DNA from: Acutalibacter muris
Lineage (GTDB): Bacteria; Bacillota; Clostridia; Oscillospirales; Acutalibacteraceae
Direction of reading: 5' to 3'
Length of the DNA: 64,000 bases
Assembly (NCBI RefSeq): GCF_002201475.1
Contig: NZ_CP021422.1
Location: 1,364,001 to 1,428,000, forward strand
Shown: positions 44,532-54,103 of the stretch, piece after piece
How positions within the stretch are numbered: position 1 is the first letter of the stretch
Layout of the letters: every line of letters begins with the position of its first letter
Notes under the pieces: model-generated
The model's database searches: none
Told to the model about the DNA's origin: nothing
The model's input: the letters and a program-made list of their open reading frames with translations, nothing else
Made by a program: the position numbers and the translations under genes

Positions 44532-44894
44532 ATGCGTAAAAATATTTTACAGCACATAGGGGCCATAGTCAGCGGCAGACGGAATGAAGAACACCTGACG
44601 CAGCAGCAGCTTGCCCAGCAGACCGGCAGAGGACTCCGGCATATCCAAAACATAGAAAAGGGACGGGTCAATGCGTCTATCGAAGTCCTTGCCGATGTAA
44701 TCTACCGACTTGGCCTTTCGGCAGATGTCTTGTTTTACCCCGAAATGCCGAAGATAGAACAGCAGACAAAGCAATTACTTTGCAAATTTGCGGCCTGTAC
44801 TGAAGAGGAACGTGCGTTTCTGTTAAAAACTCTCGATTGTATGGTAGAGCAGATGCAAGATCAACATAAAAACGCAAATAAAAATATCAAATAA
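44532..44894 (+). CDS. XRE-family helix-turn-helix regulator
   Basis: 120 residues: 'HLTQQQLAQQTGRGLRHIQN' and 'IEKGRVNASIEVLADVIYRL' form the XRE domain; 'MVEQMQDQHKNANKNIK' closes the protein. AGAGGTGAT precedes the ATG. Regulators of this type control excision and transfer in Tn916-like elements. Located downstream of the sigma-like gene, on the same strand. Confidence 0.8.
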   Translation: MRKNILQHIGAIVSGRRNEEHLTQQQLAQQTGRGLRHIQNIEKGRVNASIEVLADVIYRLGLSADVLFYPEMPKIEQQTKQLLCKFAACTEEERAFLLKTLDCMVEQMQDQHKNANKNIK

Positions 44895-44980
44895 GAGAAA
44901 GACGCTTGAGAGATAACTTTACTTTGTCAAATGGTTGCTGATAAGTATAAAGTAAATTTCTGCGAATATTCAGCAAGAAC

Positions 44981-45319
44981 TTATGATATTTTTCCGTCAC
45001 TCACTGTAATAATCCGGCTGCTGCTTTTTGCAGCTTCCGGCGAATGAGTAACCATGATAATTGTCTGTCTGCTTTCCTGGTTGATCTCCTGCAACAAATT
45101 CATAATGTCTGCCCCGGTACGGCTGTCAAGGTTTCCCGTTGGCTCGTCAGCAAACAAAATTTGGGGCTTGCCGATCAATGCGCGGGCGATTGCAACACGC
45201 TGTTGCTGCCCGCCGGACAACTCGCGGGGCGTGTGTTTTCTCCTGTCAGATAAGCCGACAACCTCTAAAATTTCAGCAAGCTCATTTTTATAGTCACGCA
45301 TTTTCTTTCCGTCCAACAA
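44981..45319 (-). pseudogene. ABC transporter ATPase, C-terminal half only
   Basis: 112 residues with signature '[17 protein letters not shown]', Walker B '[16 protein letters not shown]' and switch 'VTHSPEAAKSSSRIITV', but no Walker A: the gene begins in the middle of the helical domain. Its first residues overlap the truncated 3' end of the permease gene (45294), so a deletion has fused the two. Confidence 0.8.
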
Positions 45320-46754
45320 AAGCGGGAGTTACGTTTTGTGTAGTGTTTTTATTATCTTTCATGTTACGGGCGGCTATCCTGCCCTCGTTTCCGGCTATCG
45401 CTCCATAAAAGCGTTCAAAAACTCCGCTTAAAATATTGGTAAAAATCGGTATTACAAGGATTGTCGCCGCAATAAGTCCCAGCAGAGAAAAGCCGCCTGC
45501 AAGATAGAGCATATTTCCCGATGCAAGGTGCGGCAAAAATACTGATATGGCAAATAGAATGGTTCCAATTCCAACCATCAGCGGGTGCGGGATATGACGT
45601 TCCTCCACTGTGCCTAAAACAACATCTTTTATCGGCAGACGGCTTGCCCTGCGGACTGGCAGCCATGCAGAAAGTAACGATACGGTGACTGCAACGGTAA
45701 AAGAAAGGAAAGCGCCGGGGAGAGAAATAATAACAGGAATTTCTATTCCCTGTGAAAGTGTCTTTCCCATTCCCTGTAAAATAGCTTTTAATACGAAGAT
45801 ACCAACAGGAATACCGATTAGCCCACCTATACAACCGTAAAATAGGCTTTCCAAAAGCAGAATACGGGTTACGGCTTTTTTCGTTGCGCCGATACTGCGG
45901 AATGTGCCTATGACCGGCAAACGGTCTAAGGTAATGACTTTATAGCTGCTATAAATGATGAAAATGCTCATAGTCAGTGAAAAAAAGCTGATAAGGAAAA
46001 ACGGCATAGATTTCTGTCTTGCGTCGGCAGCGATCTGCATTTCATTGACAATCTCTGATACCCGGTATTTTTCTGTATCAAGGGCATTTCGCAATTCAGA
46101 GATTAAATCGTTTGTAGTGGTATGCCCGGCGGCTTCGATCAGAATTTCACTGTAACCGTTGTCTTGCCCCAAAATCTCTTTTAAGGTTTCCAAAGGTAAA
46201 AGGGCGGTCGCTCCCCTTGTATGGCGCAGGAAAACCGTATCATAAGCGGCGATTTCCAGCACTTCAAAATCTATGGGCGAACCGCCTATCTGTAAGGTGA
46301 TAGTATCGCCTTTTTCTATTCCATACTTTGATGTAAACCTGTCTGGCAGAATAATCTGATAGCCCACAAAGTTCGTTATTTCACCGCCATTTCGCAGACG
46401 CGGCTTGTTGATCTGATTTAATGCGTCTATATCAGCGGCAAGCAGATCAACGGTTTCGTAATATCCGTTTTCATGGTAAAGGGAAGTTCCCTCTAATATC
46501 CCGGCTTTTGTCTGTATGACAGGCAGGGTGGGAATATCCCCTGCATAAATGCCGCCCGTCACATTCTGCACGGAAACAGTGGCACTCCCCGCCATACCAC
46601 GCGCCATTTTACGCTGTGCGCTTTCATAAGACACCCCAATAGAAAAGGATACAAACAACAGCATAGCGGACAGAAGTATTGACAGGAGCATAACGGCGGT
46701 TCTTACCTTGCGTTCCTGTATGTTTGTTAAGATATACTTTAGAATGATTTTCAA
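45294..46754 (-). pseudogene. FtsX-like ABC permease, truncated at the C-terminus
   Basis: 486 residues. 'MKIILKYILTNIQERKVRTA' plus helix, periplasmic-type domain, then three helices (about 265-290, 310-340, 350-375), further helices near 405-450 and 'NMKDNKNTTQNVT' where the second FtsX half should start. The last residues ('PAFVGRKENA') belong to the fusion. A complete protein of this group is nearly twice as long. Permease and ATPase lie in unusual order because of the deletion. Confidence 0.75.
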
Positions 46755-46776
46755 ATTTACACCTGCTTTCTATGCG

Positions 46777-47148
46777 CTATTTCAACGCATTTTCGATTGC
46801 TTTCAAAACGGTATCGCTGGTAAATGTTGCGCCGGATATTGCGTCAACTTCCAATGTCTGTCCGGCACATACTTCTCCGGCAATCCTTTCAGCTTGTCCC
46901 ATGTAAGAAGCCTTATGTTCTAATACTTCAATATCCATTATTTCATGGTTTTGTACACGGACTTTAACAACGGCTATTAAAATTTTGTTTTGACATACGC
47001 CTATATACTCACCATCTGCCACTGTGTTTAAGTCCACCGTGCCAATCTCCAAAGCCTGCGGGCGCAGCAGCAGGGCGAAAACGGCAAAGCACAAAAAAGC
47101 TGTAACCAATATAGCTGCCAAAAATGGAAATACCTTTTTTATGTTCAT
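46777..47148 (-). CDS. Membrane-anchored FMN-binding domain protein
   Basis: 123 residues: one N-terminal helix, then an FMN-binding domain with 'GEYIGVCQNKILIAVVKVRV' and the 'ISGATFTSDTVLKAIENAL' motif, whose Thr is the covalent flavin site in RnfG/NqrC relatives. It would present FMN outside the cell for electron transfer by a flavin transferase. It sits 22 bases from the truncated permease gene and follows the kinase gene in the transcript. Confidence 0.8.
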   Translation of the reverse strand: MNIKKVFPFLAAILVTAFLCFAVFALLLRPQALEIGTVDLNTVADGEYIGVCQNKILIAVVKVRVQNHEIMDIEVLEHKASYMGQAERIAGEVCAGQTLEVDAISGATFTSDTVLKAIENALK

Positions 47149-47175
47149 GTTCCACCTCCTTACCTGTAATCAAAA

Positions 47176-47219
47176 AAGGTTGACCGTCACTACATTTCAC
47201 ATAGTAGATGGTCAACCTT
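47176..47219. repeat. Inverted repeat between kinase and FMN-binding genes
   Basis: AAAGGTTGACC and GGTCAACCTT are perfect outer arms; ACTAC/GTAGT-like bases extend the stem. On the minus strand it follows the kinase stop by about 30 bases and could terminate or be an operator for the FMN-binding gene. Confidence 0.6.
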
Positions 47220-47249
47220 AATCTCATTTTCATTCTATCTTAATTAACC

Positions 47250-48142
47250 TTAAATGCCGGGAAAGCGGATAAGAAAAGCGGTTCCGGCTCCGGGACTGCT
47301 GGTAACAGAAATTGTACCTCCATGAAGTTCTATAATGCTTTTTGCAATCGCCAGCCCCAAGCCTGTTCCTTCGGACTTGCTCTCTGTATTTGTTCCTCTA
47401 TAATAGCGATCAAATAATTGGTCTGTTTCTTCCGCACTCATACCTATTCCGTTGTCTGATAGGTTTATATTCAGCCAACAATCAGAAACGGAAATTTGCA
47501 CGGTTACTTCCGTATCTTTGCCGCCATGCACAAAAGCATTGATAATCAGATTTTGAAATGTCCGTGTGAAAAGCTTTTTATCAAACGAAAATATAGCCGT
47601 TTCGTCTGTTATATTTTCGCTACACTGAAATGCAATCGTGCGTTCCTCGTATTTGGGGCGGTTCAGAATGTCAATGGATAATTCTCGTAAAAAGCGGACA
47701 ATGTTCTGTTCCTGCCTGTTGATTGGAAGCATATCATTTTCTAATTGCCATGTTAATTTTAAGTCGTCAATCAGATTTTCCATATATGCCGCGTTTTTTA
47801 GCATTATTTCTGCATACCGCTTACATTGGGGGATTGTCTTTTCTGTATCATCACATAAAATCTCCGCATATCCTTTTATCGGGGACAAAGGAGTTTTTAA
47901 GTCATGGGTAATATTAGAAATCCATTCCCGGCGTAGGTTTTCTGTTTTTTCACGCAGACGATCACTCGCCCTTACTTCCCCGTCCAATTCGTTCAGACTT
48001 TTTATCAAATCTCGAAATGCGCCTTTTTCTTTGGCGGGCAGATAGCAGCGTCCCGAAATATCCCGAATGGAAGCGGATAATCTGCTGATTGCTTTTGTTA
48101 CCAATAGTCCATAGCCCAATCCTAAGAAAAGGACGATTACTA
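47250..48142 (-). pseudogene. Histidine kinase, C-terminal part (gene split by an IS)
   Basis: Contains the second membrane helix ('IVLFLGLGYGLLVTKAI'), H box 'ISNITHDLKTPLSPIKGYAE', N box 'FQNLIINAFVHG', G boxes 'NLSDNGIGMS' and 'GTGLGLAIAKSIIELHGG'. Removing the insertion (48143-48961 and one copy of TA) joins it in frame to the N-terminal part at 48964-49504, giving a VanS-like kinase of about 480 residues. The open frame listed from 48119 is only an internal start. Confidence 0.8.
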
Positions 48143-48961
48143 GAGTCTGTTCTCACAAAACAGCATCACAAATCATGACGACATAAATAAAGCCGCAGAA
48201 AAGGATGTCCAACTTATCGTATCGGGTAAATATTCTGCGAAAACGCTTTAGCCGCAGGAAATATCGCTCAATTTCATTGCGGCGCTTGTAGCGCTCCTTA
48301 TCGTAGCCCCATGGGTCCTTGCGGTTTCTCTTCGGCGGAACCACAGGCACAAAGCCCATCTCCACCGCCGCCACACGCACGTTTTCGCCCTCATAGGCCC
48401 GATCCATCAGTAAGTATTTTTGCTCCTCTGCCCGACTGATCTCCGAGAGCAACGCTATTCCTTCCGGCGCATCGTGGGCCTGGCCGCCAGACAAGGAAAA
48501 GCCGACTACAGCCCGGTCAGACGCGGTGACCATATGAATTTTTGTGGTGAGTCCCCCTCTGGAGCGTCCGATAGATTGCCGGCCACTTGCTTTAAAGCAC
48601 CCGTCCCATCCGGGTGCACTTTCACTGCAGTGCTGTCCAGGCACACGTTTTCCATCTTGATCCTGATGATGCCTTCTGCCTGCAGTCCTTCAAACACCCG
48701 CTGAAGCACACCGTTTTTACTCCACCTGTTCATCCGCTCATATACTGTATGCCATTTCCCATACCGTTCCGGCAGCGCCCTCCATTTGCACCCATTTTCG
48801 GCCACATACAGGATCGCATTTATCAGTTGGAGATTCTCAATTTTCACGTTTCCTCTCTGTTTCGGCAGATATTTCTCTATTTTCCTGTATTGCTCTTTTG
48901 TGATTTCCATATTCCTATTTTATCACTTTTTCCTTGAGTTGTCTATAGTGAGAACAGAATC
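48143..48961 (-). mobile_element. IS5-family (IS427-like) insertion sequence, 819 bases
   Basis: Terminal inverted repeats GAGTCTGTTCTCAC (48143) and GTGAGAACAGAATC (ending 48961), one mismatch in 14, flanked by TA on both sides, which is a 2-base target duplication. It contains one transposase encoded in two overlapping frames. The element looks complete and could still move. It interrupts a histidine kinase gene. Confidence 0.85.
48153..48910 (-). CDS. IS5-family transposase made by -1 frameshifting
   Basis: Frame 1 (48506-48910) starts 'MEITKEQYRKIEKYLPKQRG' and carries the first catalytic Asp in 'NVCLDSTAVKVH'. Frame 2 (48153-48644) continues 'GRSRGGLTTKIHMVTASDRA' with 'LLMDRAYEGENV' (second Asp) and 'RRNEIERYFLRLKRFRR' (Glu). 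The frames meet at T-TTA-AAG (48596-48590), a correctly phased slippery heptamer. Both frames are open over the overlap, so a fused product of about 250 residues is expected, as in the IS427 group. Confidence 0.8.
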
Positions 48962-48963
48962 TA

Positions 48964-49504
48964 ATAAAATGCCGATAATGAAAATGATTACCTTTTTCCC
49001 GCCTGCAAACCGTTCTCCGTTTAAATACATGGTTACTTTTTGAATGTTCATAGGGAAATACAGAACATAGGCATAGTCTTTTTCGTTTCCTGTTATGACA
49101 CCAATAAAAGCAGTCATATCTTCCGGGCTTGCATTGTCAAAGTGTCCCGTCTGATAAAGCTGTAAAAGGTCGGTATTAGAATAATAGTCCTGTGCGTTAT
49201 TTGGTTTTTGATACGCATATACTTCATTTCCGGCATCGTCCAGAATTTGCAGCCCTACATGGGTTTCCTGTAATAATTCAAGCCCTGTCTGTTTTATTTT
49301 AGGGGTATCGTTTACGAAAACAATGTATTTTGAAAAATCCTGCGTAAAAATTTTAGGCTGGTCGCTACGGACATTTTTACCGTTTGGATTTGTCGCAGTA
49401 ATCAGCATTGCAAAAAGGCAACACACGGCAATGAGGGTTCCTAAAAGTGATAAGAAAAATATCAAATAAATATGAAAGGTGGTACGGTAGCCGGATTGCT
49501 TCAT
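48964..49504 (-). pseudogene. Histidine kinase, N-terminal part (gene split by an IS)
   Basis: 'MKQSGYRTTFHIYLIFFLSL' with first helix, an extracytoplasmic sensor of about 150 residues ('DFSKYIVFVNDTPKIKQTGL', 'VGLQILDDAGNEVYAYQKPN') and the start of the second helix 'KKVIIFIIGILL'. It starts immediately after the response-regulator stop (TAAATG). Translation now runs into the IS and ends at 48923. Confidence 0.8.
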
Positions 49505-49655
49505 TTAATCAGTCCTTTTCTTTAATTTGTAGCCCAAGCCTTTTATCGTAATCAGTTGCTTTGGAGCAGACGGAGTATCCTCAATCTTTTCTCTGATATG
49601 GCGAATATGTACCATGATCGTATTATCACAAATGCAACTGTATTCTCCCCATCCT
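49505..49655 (-). pseudogene. OmpR-type response regulator, C-terminal remnant
   Basis: Only the end of the winged-helix output domain remains: 'DNTIMVHIRHIREKIEDTPS' and 'LITIKGLGYKLKKRTD'. Upstream of about 49650 the sequence is that of an IS110 transposase in the opposite orientation. The partner kinase is also interrupted, so the two-component system is dead. Confidence 0.7.
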
Positions 49656-50029
49656 CTATTACAACCATTACCGGGATCGGTAATGTCACAGATGCTGCTA
49701 TTATCAGTGAAATAGGTGACATCTCTAAATTTGACAGTCCCAGAAAACTGGTGGCCTTTGCCGGACTTGACGCCACGGTCACGCAGTCCGGCGAATTTGA
49801 AGCAGCCCACAATGTAATGAGCAAACGCGGATCACCATACCTGCGGAAAGCCATTTTTCAAGCCGCCCTGGTCGCCGCCTTTAAAGACCCTGTATTAAGT
49901 GCCTATTACCAGAAAAAGAGGGCCGAAGGCAAGCATCATTTAACCTGTATTGGTGCTGTGGCAAGAAAAATGTGCAACATTATTTATGCTGTTGTGAAAA
50001 ATAATCAGCCTTATGTTCCAAAAGCTTAA
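49650..50029 (+). pseudogene. IS110-family transposase, C-terminal fragment
   Basis: 'ITTITGIGNVTDAAIISEIG', 'KLVAFAGLDATVTQSGEFE' and 'SKRGSPYLRKAIFQAALVAA' are the C-terminal Transposase_20 domain with the conserved Ser region. The N-terminal DEDD half is absent. Located against the truncated response regulator. Confidence 0.75.
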
Positions 50030-50129
50030 ATCTTTTTCCCTTTCCAGCCTGCCTGACAGCAGGTCTTGTTGTCGTACTCTTTTTTCTATAAAAATTTCTT
50101 TTGATTTTTTTCAATTATCTACTTGACTT

Positions 50130-51878
50130 TTAGTAGTTGGTCTTTCTTTCCGTAATTACTTTTGCGGGCTGTTCCGATGCCGGCGCCGCAGGACGGGTCT
50201 TGGGCCGCAAGTGCGGATAGGTTTCGTGGATGGCCTCCATCAACATTTGCCTGCTGGCGTAGCGCACCGGGCGGCTGCCCTGATCCGGTACATGGTACGG
50301 CTCTCCAAACTCGATGCCCCACTTGAAAAACAGCTCGAGCTTTACCTTCATGGGATTTGTGCCGGTTTTCATCACCACAAACTGTCCCTTGGGCATGGAC
50401 TTCAGCTCGTCCGGGGTCATGAGGGGGCGCTCGATCATTTGCAGGGATTGGCTGGGGTCGTTCTTCCCCCGGCTGACAGAGCCCGAGAGCGCCGTCCTGC
50501 TGCCCAGGGATTTGCTCATCACCTGGGCGGTCTCGCTGTTGGGGGCAAAGCCGCCAAAAATCGTGAGCTGCGTGTTGTCTATGATAATTTCAGCGCCCTC
50601 CTTGCCGTAGTTCTTCTCAAGCTGGCCCAGCGATTGTATGATCGGCACGATACTCAGGCGGCGGGAACGTGAGGCCGAGAACATCATCTCAGCGGACTCG
50701 ATTTTTGGCAGCGTGCCAAACTCGTCGGCAAAGAACACCGCCCGGTTCTTCAGCTTGCCGCCGTTCTCATCCGCTACGGCGAGGATTTCCCGATAGAGCT
50801 GCTGGATTACCAGCGACATCATGAAAAATTTGTTGGGGTCTTCCTCTGGCATTACCAGGAACAGCGCGGACTTTTTGTTGCAGAAGGTTTCCGCGTCTAC
50901 CGCCGTGCCAAAGCATAAAATCTGCTCCATTTCACTGTCAAGGAAACTGTTTAACCTTGCCAGCGCCGTGGACATAACCGAGGCCATGGCCTGTTCGCTG
51001 GAGGACAGCGCGGCCCCGGCGAACCAGCGGGCTTTGTGGTCGGAAGGCAGACTGTCCATGAGGAGGTGGAACAGGGTTTTCCCTTTGACTCCGCTGGGAG
51101 CCAGCAGTTCTTGGATGATTTTGAAAATGGACACAATGTGGCGCTCCGCAGGCTCACAGAACTCTGCCACCAAGAGGATAGCCAACGTCAGAAGACCCTC
51201 CGCCGCATCGTAGAAAAAGGCATTTTGACCATAGCTTGCGCTGTCGCCCCCGGACATGATGATGGTCTTGGAGATGATTTTGGCGTACTTCTCAGCGCGG
51301 GCTTTATAGGCCAGCGTATGCTCTTGCTTGTACAAATCAGCGTATTTGTTGACCAGGTGCAGGAGGTTGAAGCCATCGCTTTTGGTGGGGTTGCGAAGGT
51401 CAATGACCGACACCCGGTAGCCGTAGCAGTCCCGGGCGATGCCTGCGTAATTCCGAAAAACGTCGCCCTTTGTATCCGTTGAGGCGAATGACATCCCACT
51501 CGCCAAGGCATATTCCAGGCAGGGATATAACCAGTAGGCAGTCTTTCCCACGCCGGCCGCGCCTATCATAATGGCGTGGACCTCGCCGGTATCTACCAGG
51601 GCTGTGGTGCCTTTTTTACCGCCCTGGCACCCCACCACAATGCCCTGCTGGTCGGGAAGATTCTTACCCTCACGCCACAAGGCCGGTGTGAACGGAACAT
51701 GGGTGTATGTGCGGGCGATCTCACCCCTGGTAGCCCAGCGAGCTGTGCCATGCTGACCGTGGCCCACGGTCTTGGCCTTTATATTCAGCGAGTAGAAATT
51801 ACTCAGGACAGTGATTCCGGCCAGGACGGCGAACATGACGCCCGCCGCAATAATCAGGCCGGATATGTTTTGAGGCAT
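50130..51878 (-). CDS. virD4: VirD4/TraG-type conjugative coupling protein
   Basis: 582 residues: N-terminal helix (about 8-27), 'GTARWATRGEI', Walker A 'GAAGVGKTAYW', 'DTKGDVFRNYAGI', Walker B 'AVFFADEFGTLPKIES' and 'SRSRRLSIVPIIQSLGQLE'. It lacks the long N-terminal membrane anchor that the fragment at 35850 has, so the two could derive from one gene type. The protein pumps the relaxase-DNA complex to the type IV secretion channel. Preceded by AAAGGAGC. No secretion-channel genes are in the window, so this is a piece of a larger element. Confidence 0.85.
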   Translation of the reverse strand: MPQNISGLIIAAGVMFAVLAGITVLSNFYSLNIKAKTVGHGQHGTARWATRGEIARTYTHVPFTPALWREGKNLPDQQGIVVGCQGGKKGTTALVDTGEVHAIMIGAAGVGKTAYWLYPCLEYALASGMSFASTDTKGDVFRNYAGIARDCYGYRVSVIDLRNPTKSDGFNLLHLVNKYADLYKQEHTLAYKARAEKYAKIISKTIIMSGGDSASYGQNAFFYDAAEGLLTLAILLVAEFCEPAERHIVSIFKIIQELLAPSGVKGKTLFHLLMDSLPSDHKARWFAGAALSSSEQAMASVMSTALARLNSFLDSEMEQILCFGTAVDAETFCNKKSALFLVMPEEDPNKFFMMSLVIQQLYREILAVADENGGKLKNRAVFFADEFGTLPKIESAEMMFSASRSRRLSIVPIIQSLGQLEKNYGKEGAEIIIDNTQLTIFGGFAPNSETAQVMSKSLGSRTALSGSVSRGKNDPSQSLQMIERPLMTPDELKSMPKGQFVVMKTGTNPMKVKLELFFKWGIEFGEPYHVPDQGSRPVRYASRQMLMEAIHETYPHLRPKTRPAAPASEQPAKVITERKTNY

Positions 51879-51902
51879 AAAAAGAGCTCCTTTCTTAATT
51901 TA

Positions 51903-51930
51903 CAAAAGGCTGTTTTCATGCAGCCTTTTG
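51903..51930. terminator. Hairpin between virD4 and the URO-D gene
   Basis: CAAAAGGCTG and CAGCCTTTTG, a perfect 10-base stem with an 8-base loop, upstream of both divergent genes. It may insulate them. Confidence 0.5.
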
Positions 51931-51933
51931 TGC

Positions 51934-51955
51934 TATAATTGAACTGTCAATTATA
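51934..51955 (+). promoter_or_regulatory. Perfect 22-base palindrome before the URO-D gene
   Basis: Arms TATAATTGA and TCAATTATA separated by ACTG, followed by TATACT (51952-51957) as a possible -10 that overlaps the right arm. Position 23 bases before the start codon suggests an operator; I see no matching regulator gene nearby. Confidence 0.6.
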
Positions 51956-51978
51956 CTTTTTCAAAGGGGTCGATACAT

Positions 51979-52944
51979 ATGACGAAAAGGCAAAGGGTCC
52001 TGGCGGTGCTGCACGGTGAAAAGCCCGACCATATCCCGGTAGGTTTTTCTCTGCATTTCCCGGCAGACCAGAACGCCGGGGAAGCCGGTGTTCTGGCTCA
52101 TCTGGAGTTTTTCCGGGAGACGGACGCCGACTTGGTGAAGATCATGAATGAGAATCTTGTGCCTGTCCAGGGGACGATTTCCGGGCCGGATGACTGGAGC
52201 TGCATCGCGCCCATCAATAAAGAAACGCCTTTCATAAAGAAACAACTCGACTTTACCAAGAATATTTTGGACCAATACGATGGGGACGGATATCCCCTCG
52301 GGACCCTCCACGGCATTACCGCTTCTTCCATTCACCCCATCGAGCAGGCATATGGGTATGAAGGCTCCAGGACCCTGCTGGTGGAACACCTTCGGGAGAA
52401 CGAGACTCCTGTGCTGGACGCCATGAAGCGCATCGCCGAGGGCATGTGCCAGCTTGCCTGGGGATATCGTGAGGCAGGTGTGGACGGTATCTACTATGCG
52501 GCCTTGGGCGGCGAGAGCCGGTGGTTCACCGACGAAGAATTTGCCCGGTGGATAGAGCCCTTTGACCGGCTGATCCTCTCCGAGATACGCAAGGCGGGGT
52601 GTGACGTTTTCCTTCATATCTGCAAGGAGCAGCTTCAGATGGAGCGCTACCGGGGCTATGGAGAGCTGTGCGATGTGGTGAATTGGGGCGTCTATGAGGC
52701 TCCGCTGTCGATGGAGGAGGGTCAAAAGCTGTTCCCGGGGAAGGTGCTGATGGGCGGGCTCCCCAATCGGAGCAGCGTGATGACGGAGGGAAGTAAAGAA
52801 CAGCTTGTCGGGGAGGCCCAGAGGCTGATACGGCAGTTTGGTCCCACCCGTTTTATTCTCGGCGCGGACTGTACTCTGCCCACGGAGCTGCCCTATGAGC
52901 GGGTGAGGTGGCTGGCGGAGGCCGCCAGGGGAATCGAACTATAA
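51979..52944 (+). CDS. Uroporphyrinogen decarboxylase (URO-D) family protein
   Basis: 321 residues: 'QRVLAVLHGEKPDHIPVGFS', 'GYREAGVDGIYYAALGGESR' and 'GGLPNRSSVMTEG', 'RFILGADCTLPTELPYERV'. In anaerobes such proteins are often corrinoid-dependent methyltransferases (MtaA/MtbA-like) instead of haem enzymes; 'VFLHICKEQ' and 'GADCTLP' are the usual places for the metal-binding His and Cys, which are present. No haem or corrinoid genes are near. It is flanked by conjugative-element genes on the opposite strand, so it is probably cargo. AAAGGGG precedes the ATG. Confidence 0.8.
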   Translation: MTKRQRVLAVLHGEKPDHIPVGFSLHFPADQNAGEAGVLAHLEFFRETDADLVKIMNENLVPVQGTISGPDDWSCIAPINKETPFIKKQLDFTKNILDQYDGDGYPLGTLHGITASSIHPIEQAYGYEGSRTLLVEHLRENETPVLDAMKRIAEGMCQLAWGYREAGVDGIYYAALGGESRWFTDEEFARWIEPFDRLILSEIRKAGCDVFLHICKEQLQMERYRGYGELCDVVNWGVYEAPLSMEEGQKLFPGKVLMGGLPNRSSVMTEGSKEQLVGEAQRLIRQFGPTRFILGADCTLPTELPYERVRWLAEAARGIEL

Positions 52945-52951
52945 TATTTGC

Positions 52952-53698
52952 CTACATAGCCATCACCGGCTCCAGGCTTTCCTCGGGGAAAGGGGATAGC
53001 AGTTCCTCATTCCAGTCCTTCTGCTCGGGGAAATGAGCGCTGACCTGCACCTCCCACTCCTCCAGCAGCTCCCACGCAATTCGCTGGGTGGCGGTATGCC
53101 CGGCCTCGTCATTGTCCAGACAGAGGACTATTTCTTCTAACTGGGGTACTTCCTCCAGGAATCGCTGGATAGGCGCGCTCCCCACGCCGCATAGCGCAAC
53201 GTAGGAATTCTCCTGCCAGTTCTCCGGGTGCAGGCTGATGTAGGACAGCATATCGATGGGCACCTCGAATACATAAAGCTGCCGACCGCTCCCGGTATGG
53301 TGGAAGCTGTACGCCTTCTCGCTGCCGCCCAGGGTCTGCCGGAACCCAGAGCCGGTGAGCGTCCCCCGCATATGGATGTGTCTGACCCGTCCATGCTCGT
53401 CCTTGCCAACAAACACAGCATTGTGCTTATCGGCGCTCTCATAGAGCAGATGGGCATGGGCGAAGGCCGACACCACTTCCGGGTCGATGCCCCTGGTCTG
53501 GCAAAGGTATGCAAAAACCCGCCGCATATTTCCGTTGGCGACGGGTGGGGTCAGGTCGATTTTCCTTTCCTCCTGTTTGGGTGGAGCCATCTTTCTAGTG
53601 GGCCGTATGCGCTCCGGCATATCGTCCAGCTCCGTGACGGTACATCCTAAATGCTCAGCCACACAGTTTTTCCCCGTGTGTGTCAGGGTATGGGGCAA
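52952..53698 (-). CDS. TOPRIM/DUF3991 conjugative-element protein, N-terminally altered
   Basis: 248 residues. 'MRRVFAYLCQTRGIDPEVVS' (DUF3991) and TOPRIM-like 'LYVFEVPIDMLSYISLH' and 'EIVLCLDNDEAGHTATQRI' (DxD-type metal site). In related elements this protein has an N-terminal CHC2-type zinc finger of a primase; here the first 50 residues do not fit and the finger is absent, so the 5' end is probably rearranged. Likely function is DNA processing of the element. It belongs with virD4. Confidence 0.75.
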   Translation of the reverse strand: MPHTLTHTGKNCVAEHLGCTVTELDDMPERIRPTRKMAPPKQEERKIDLTPPVANGNMRRVFAYLCQTRGIDPEVVSAFAHAHLLYESADKHNAVFVGKDEHGRVRHIHMRGTLTGSGFRQTLGGSEKAYSFHHTGSGRQLYVFEVPIDMLSYISLHPENWQENSYVALCGVGSAPIQRFLEEVPQLEEIVLCLDNDEAGHTATQRIAWELLEEWEVQVSAHFPEQKDWNEELLSPFPEESLEPVMAM

Positions 53699-54049
53699 TC
53701 AGAAAGGGGAACCAGGGAAAATCAGAAAATCCCCTCAAAAGTTGTGCCGCTAAACAAAGAAAGCTTTTGCAGCTAATGAAAAGTTCTCCCTACAGACACA
53801 GGCACAACATAATTTTTCTCTGCCATTCTATCGAAGTTCCGTTAAGTATGCCATATACAAAGAGGGGATGTCAAGTGTAAATCACGCCTATAAATCCAGT
53901 TGCAATTCTTCTGCAACCGTGATACAATCTACACAATGTTTCTTTTATTTCTACCGAAGCTACAAAATTTACCGATCCTATTTTTGCGCAATCCGAGGGG
54001 CGGGCTATATCAATAAAATCTGCTAATTCTCAAAGCATAGTATATGACC
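53699..54049. other. Non-coding junction of about 350 bases
   Basis: No convincing gene or hairpin. It separates conjugative-element genes from the envelope-sensing module and has an A/T-rich centre; composition changes around 53760. Confidence 0.5.
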
Positions 54050-54081
54050 TTGACCAAATTTTGACTTTTTCCCCATATGAT
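54050..54081 (+). promoter_or_regulatory. Regulator direct repeat and -10 before the response-regulator gene
   Basis: TTGACC (54050-54055) and TTGAC (54061-54065) are spaced 11 bases start to start, and a -10 TATGAT is at 54076-54081. The same layout, with only a few changed bases, lies at 57503-57534 before the lipoprotein operon. OmpR-type regulators bind such direct repeats at one helical turn, so this is a likely autoregulatory site. Confidence 0.7.
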
Positions 54082-54103
54082 GAAAAAGACTGGAGGTGTT
54101 CCC

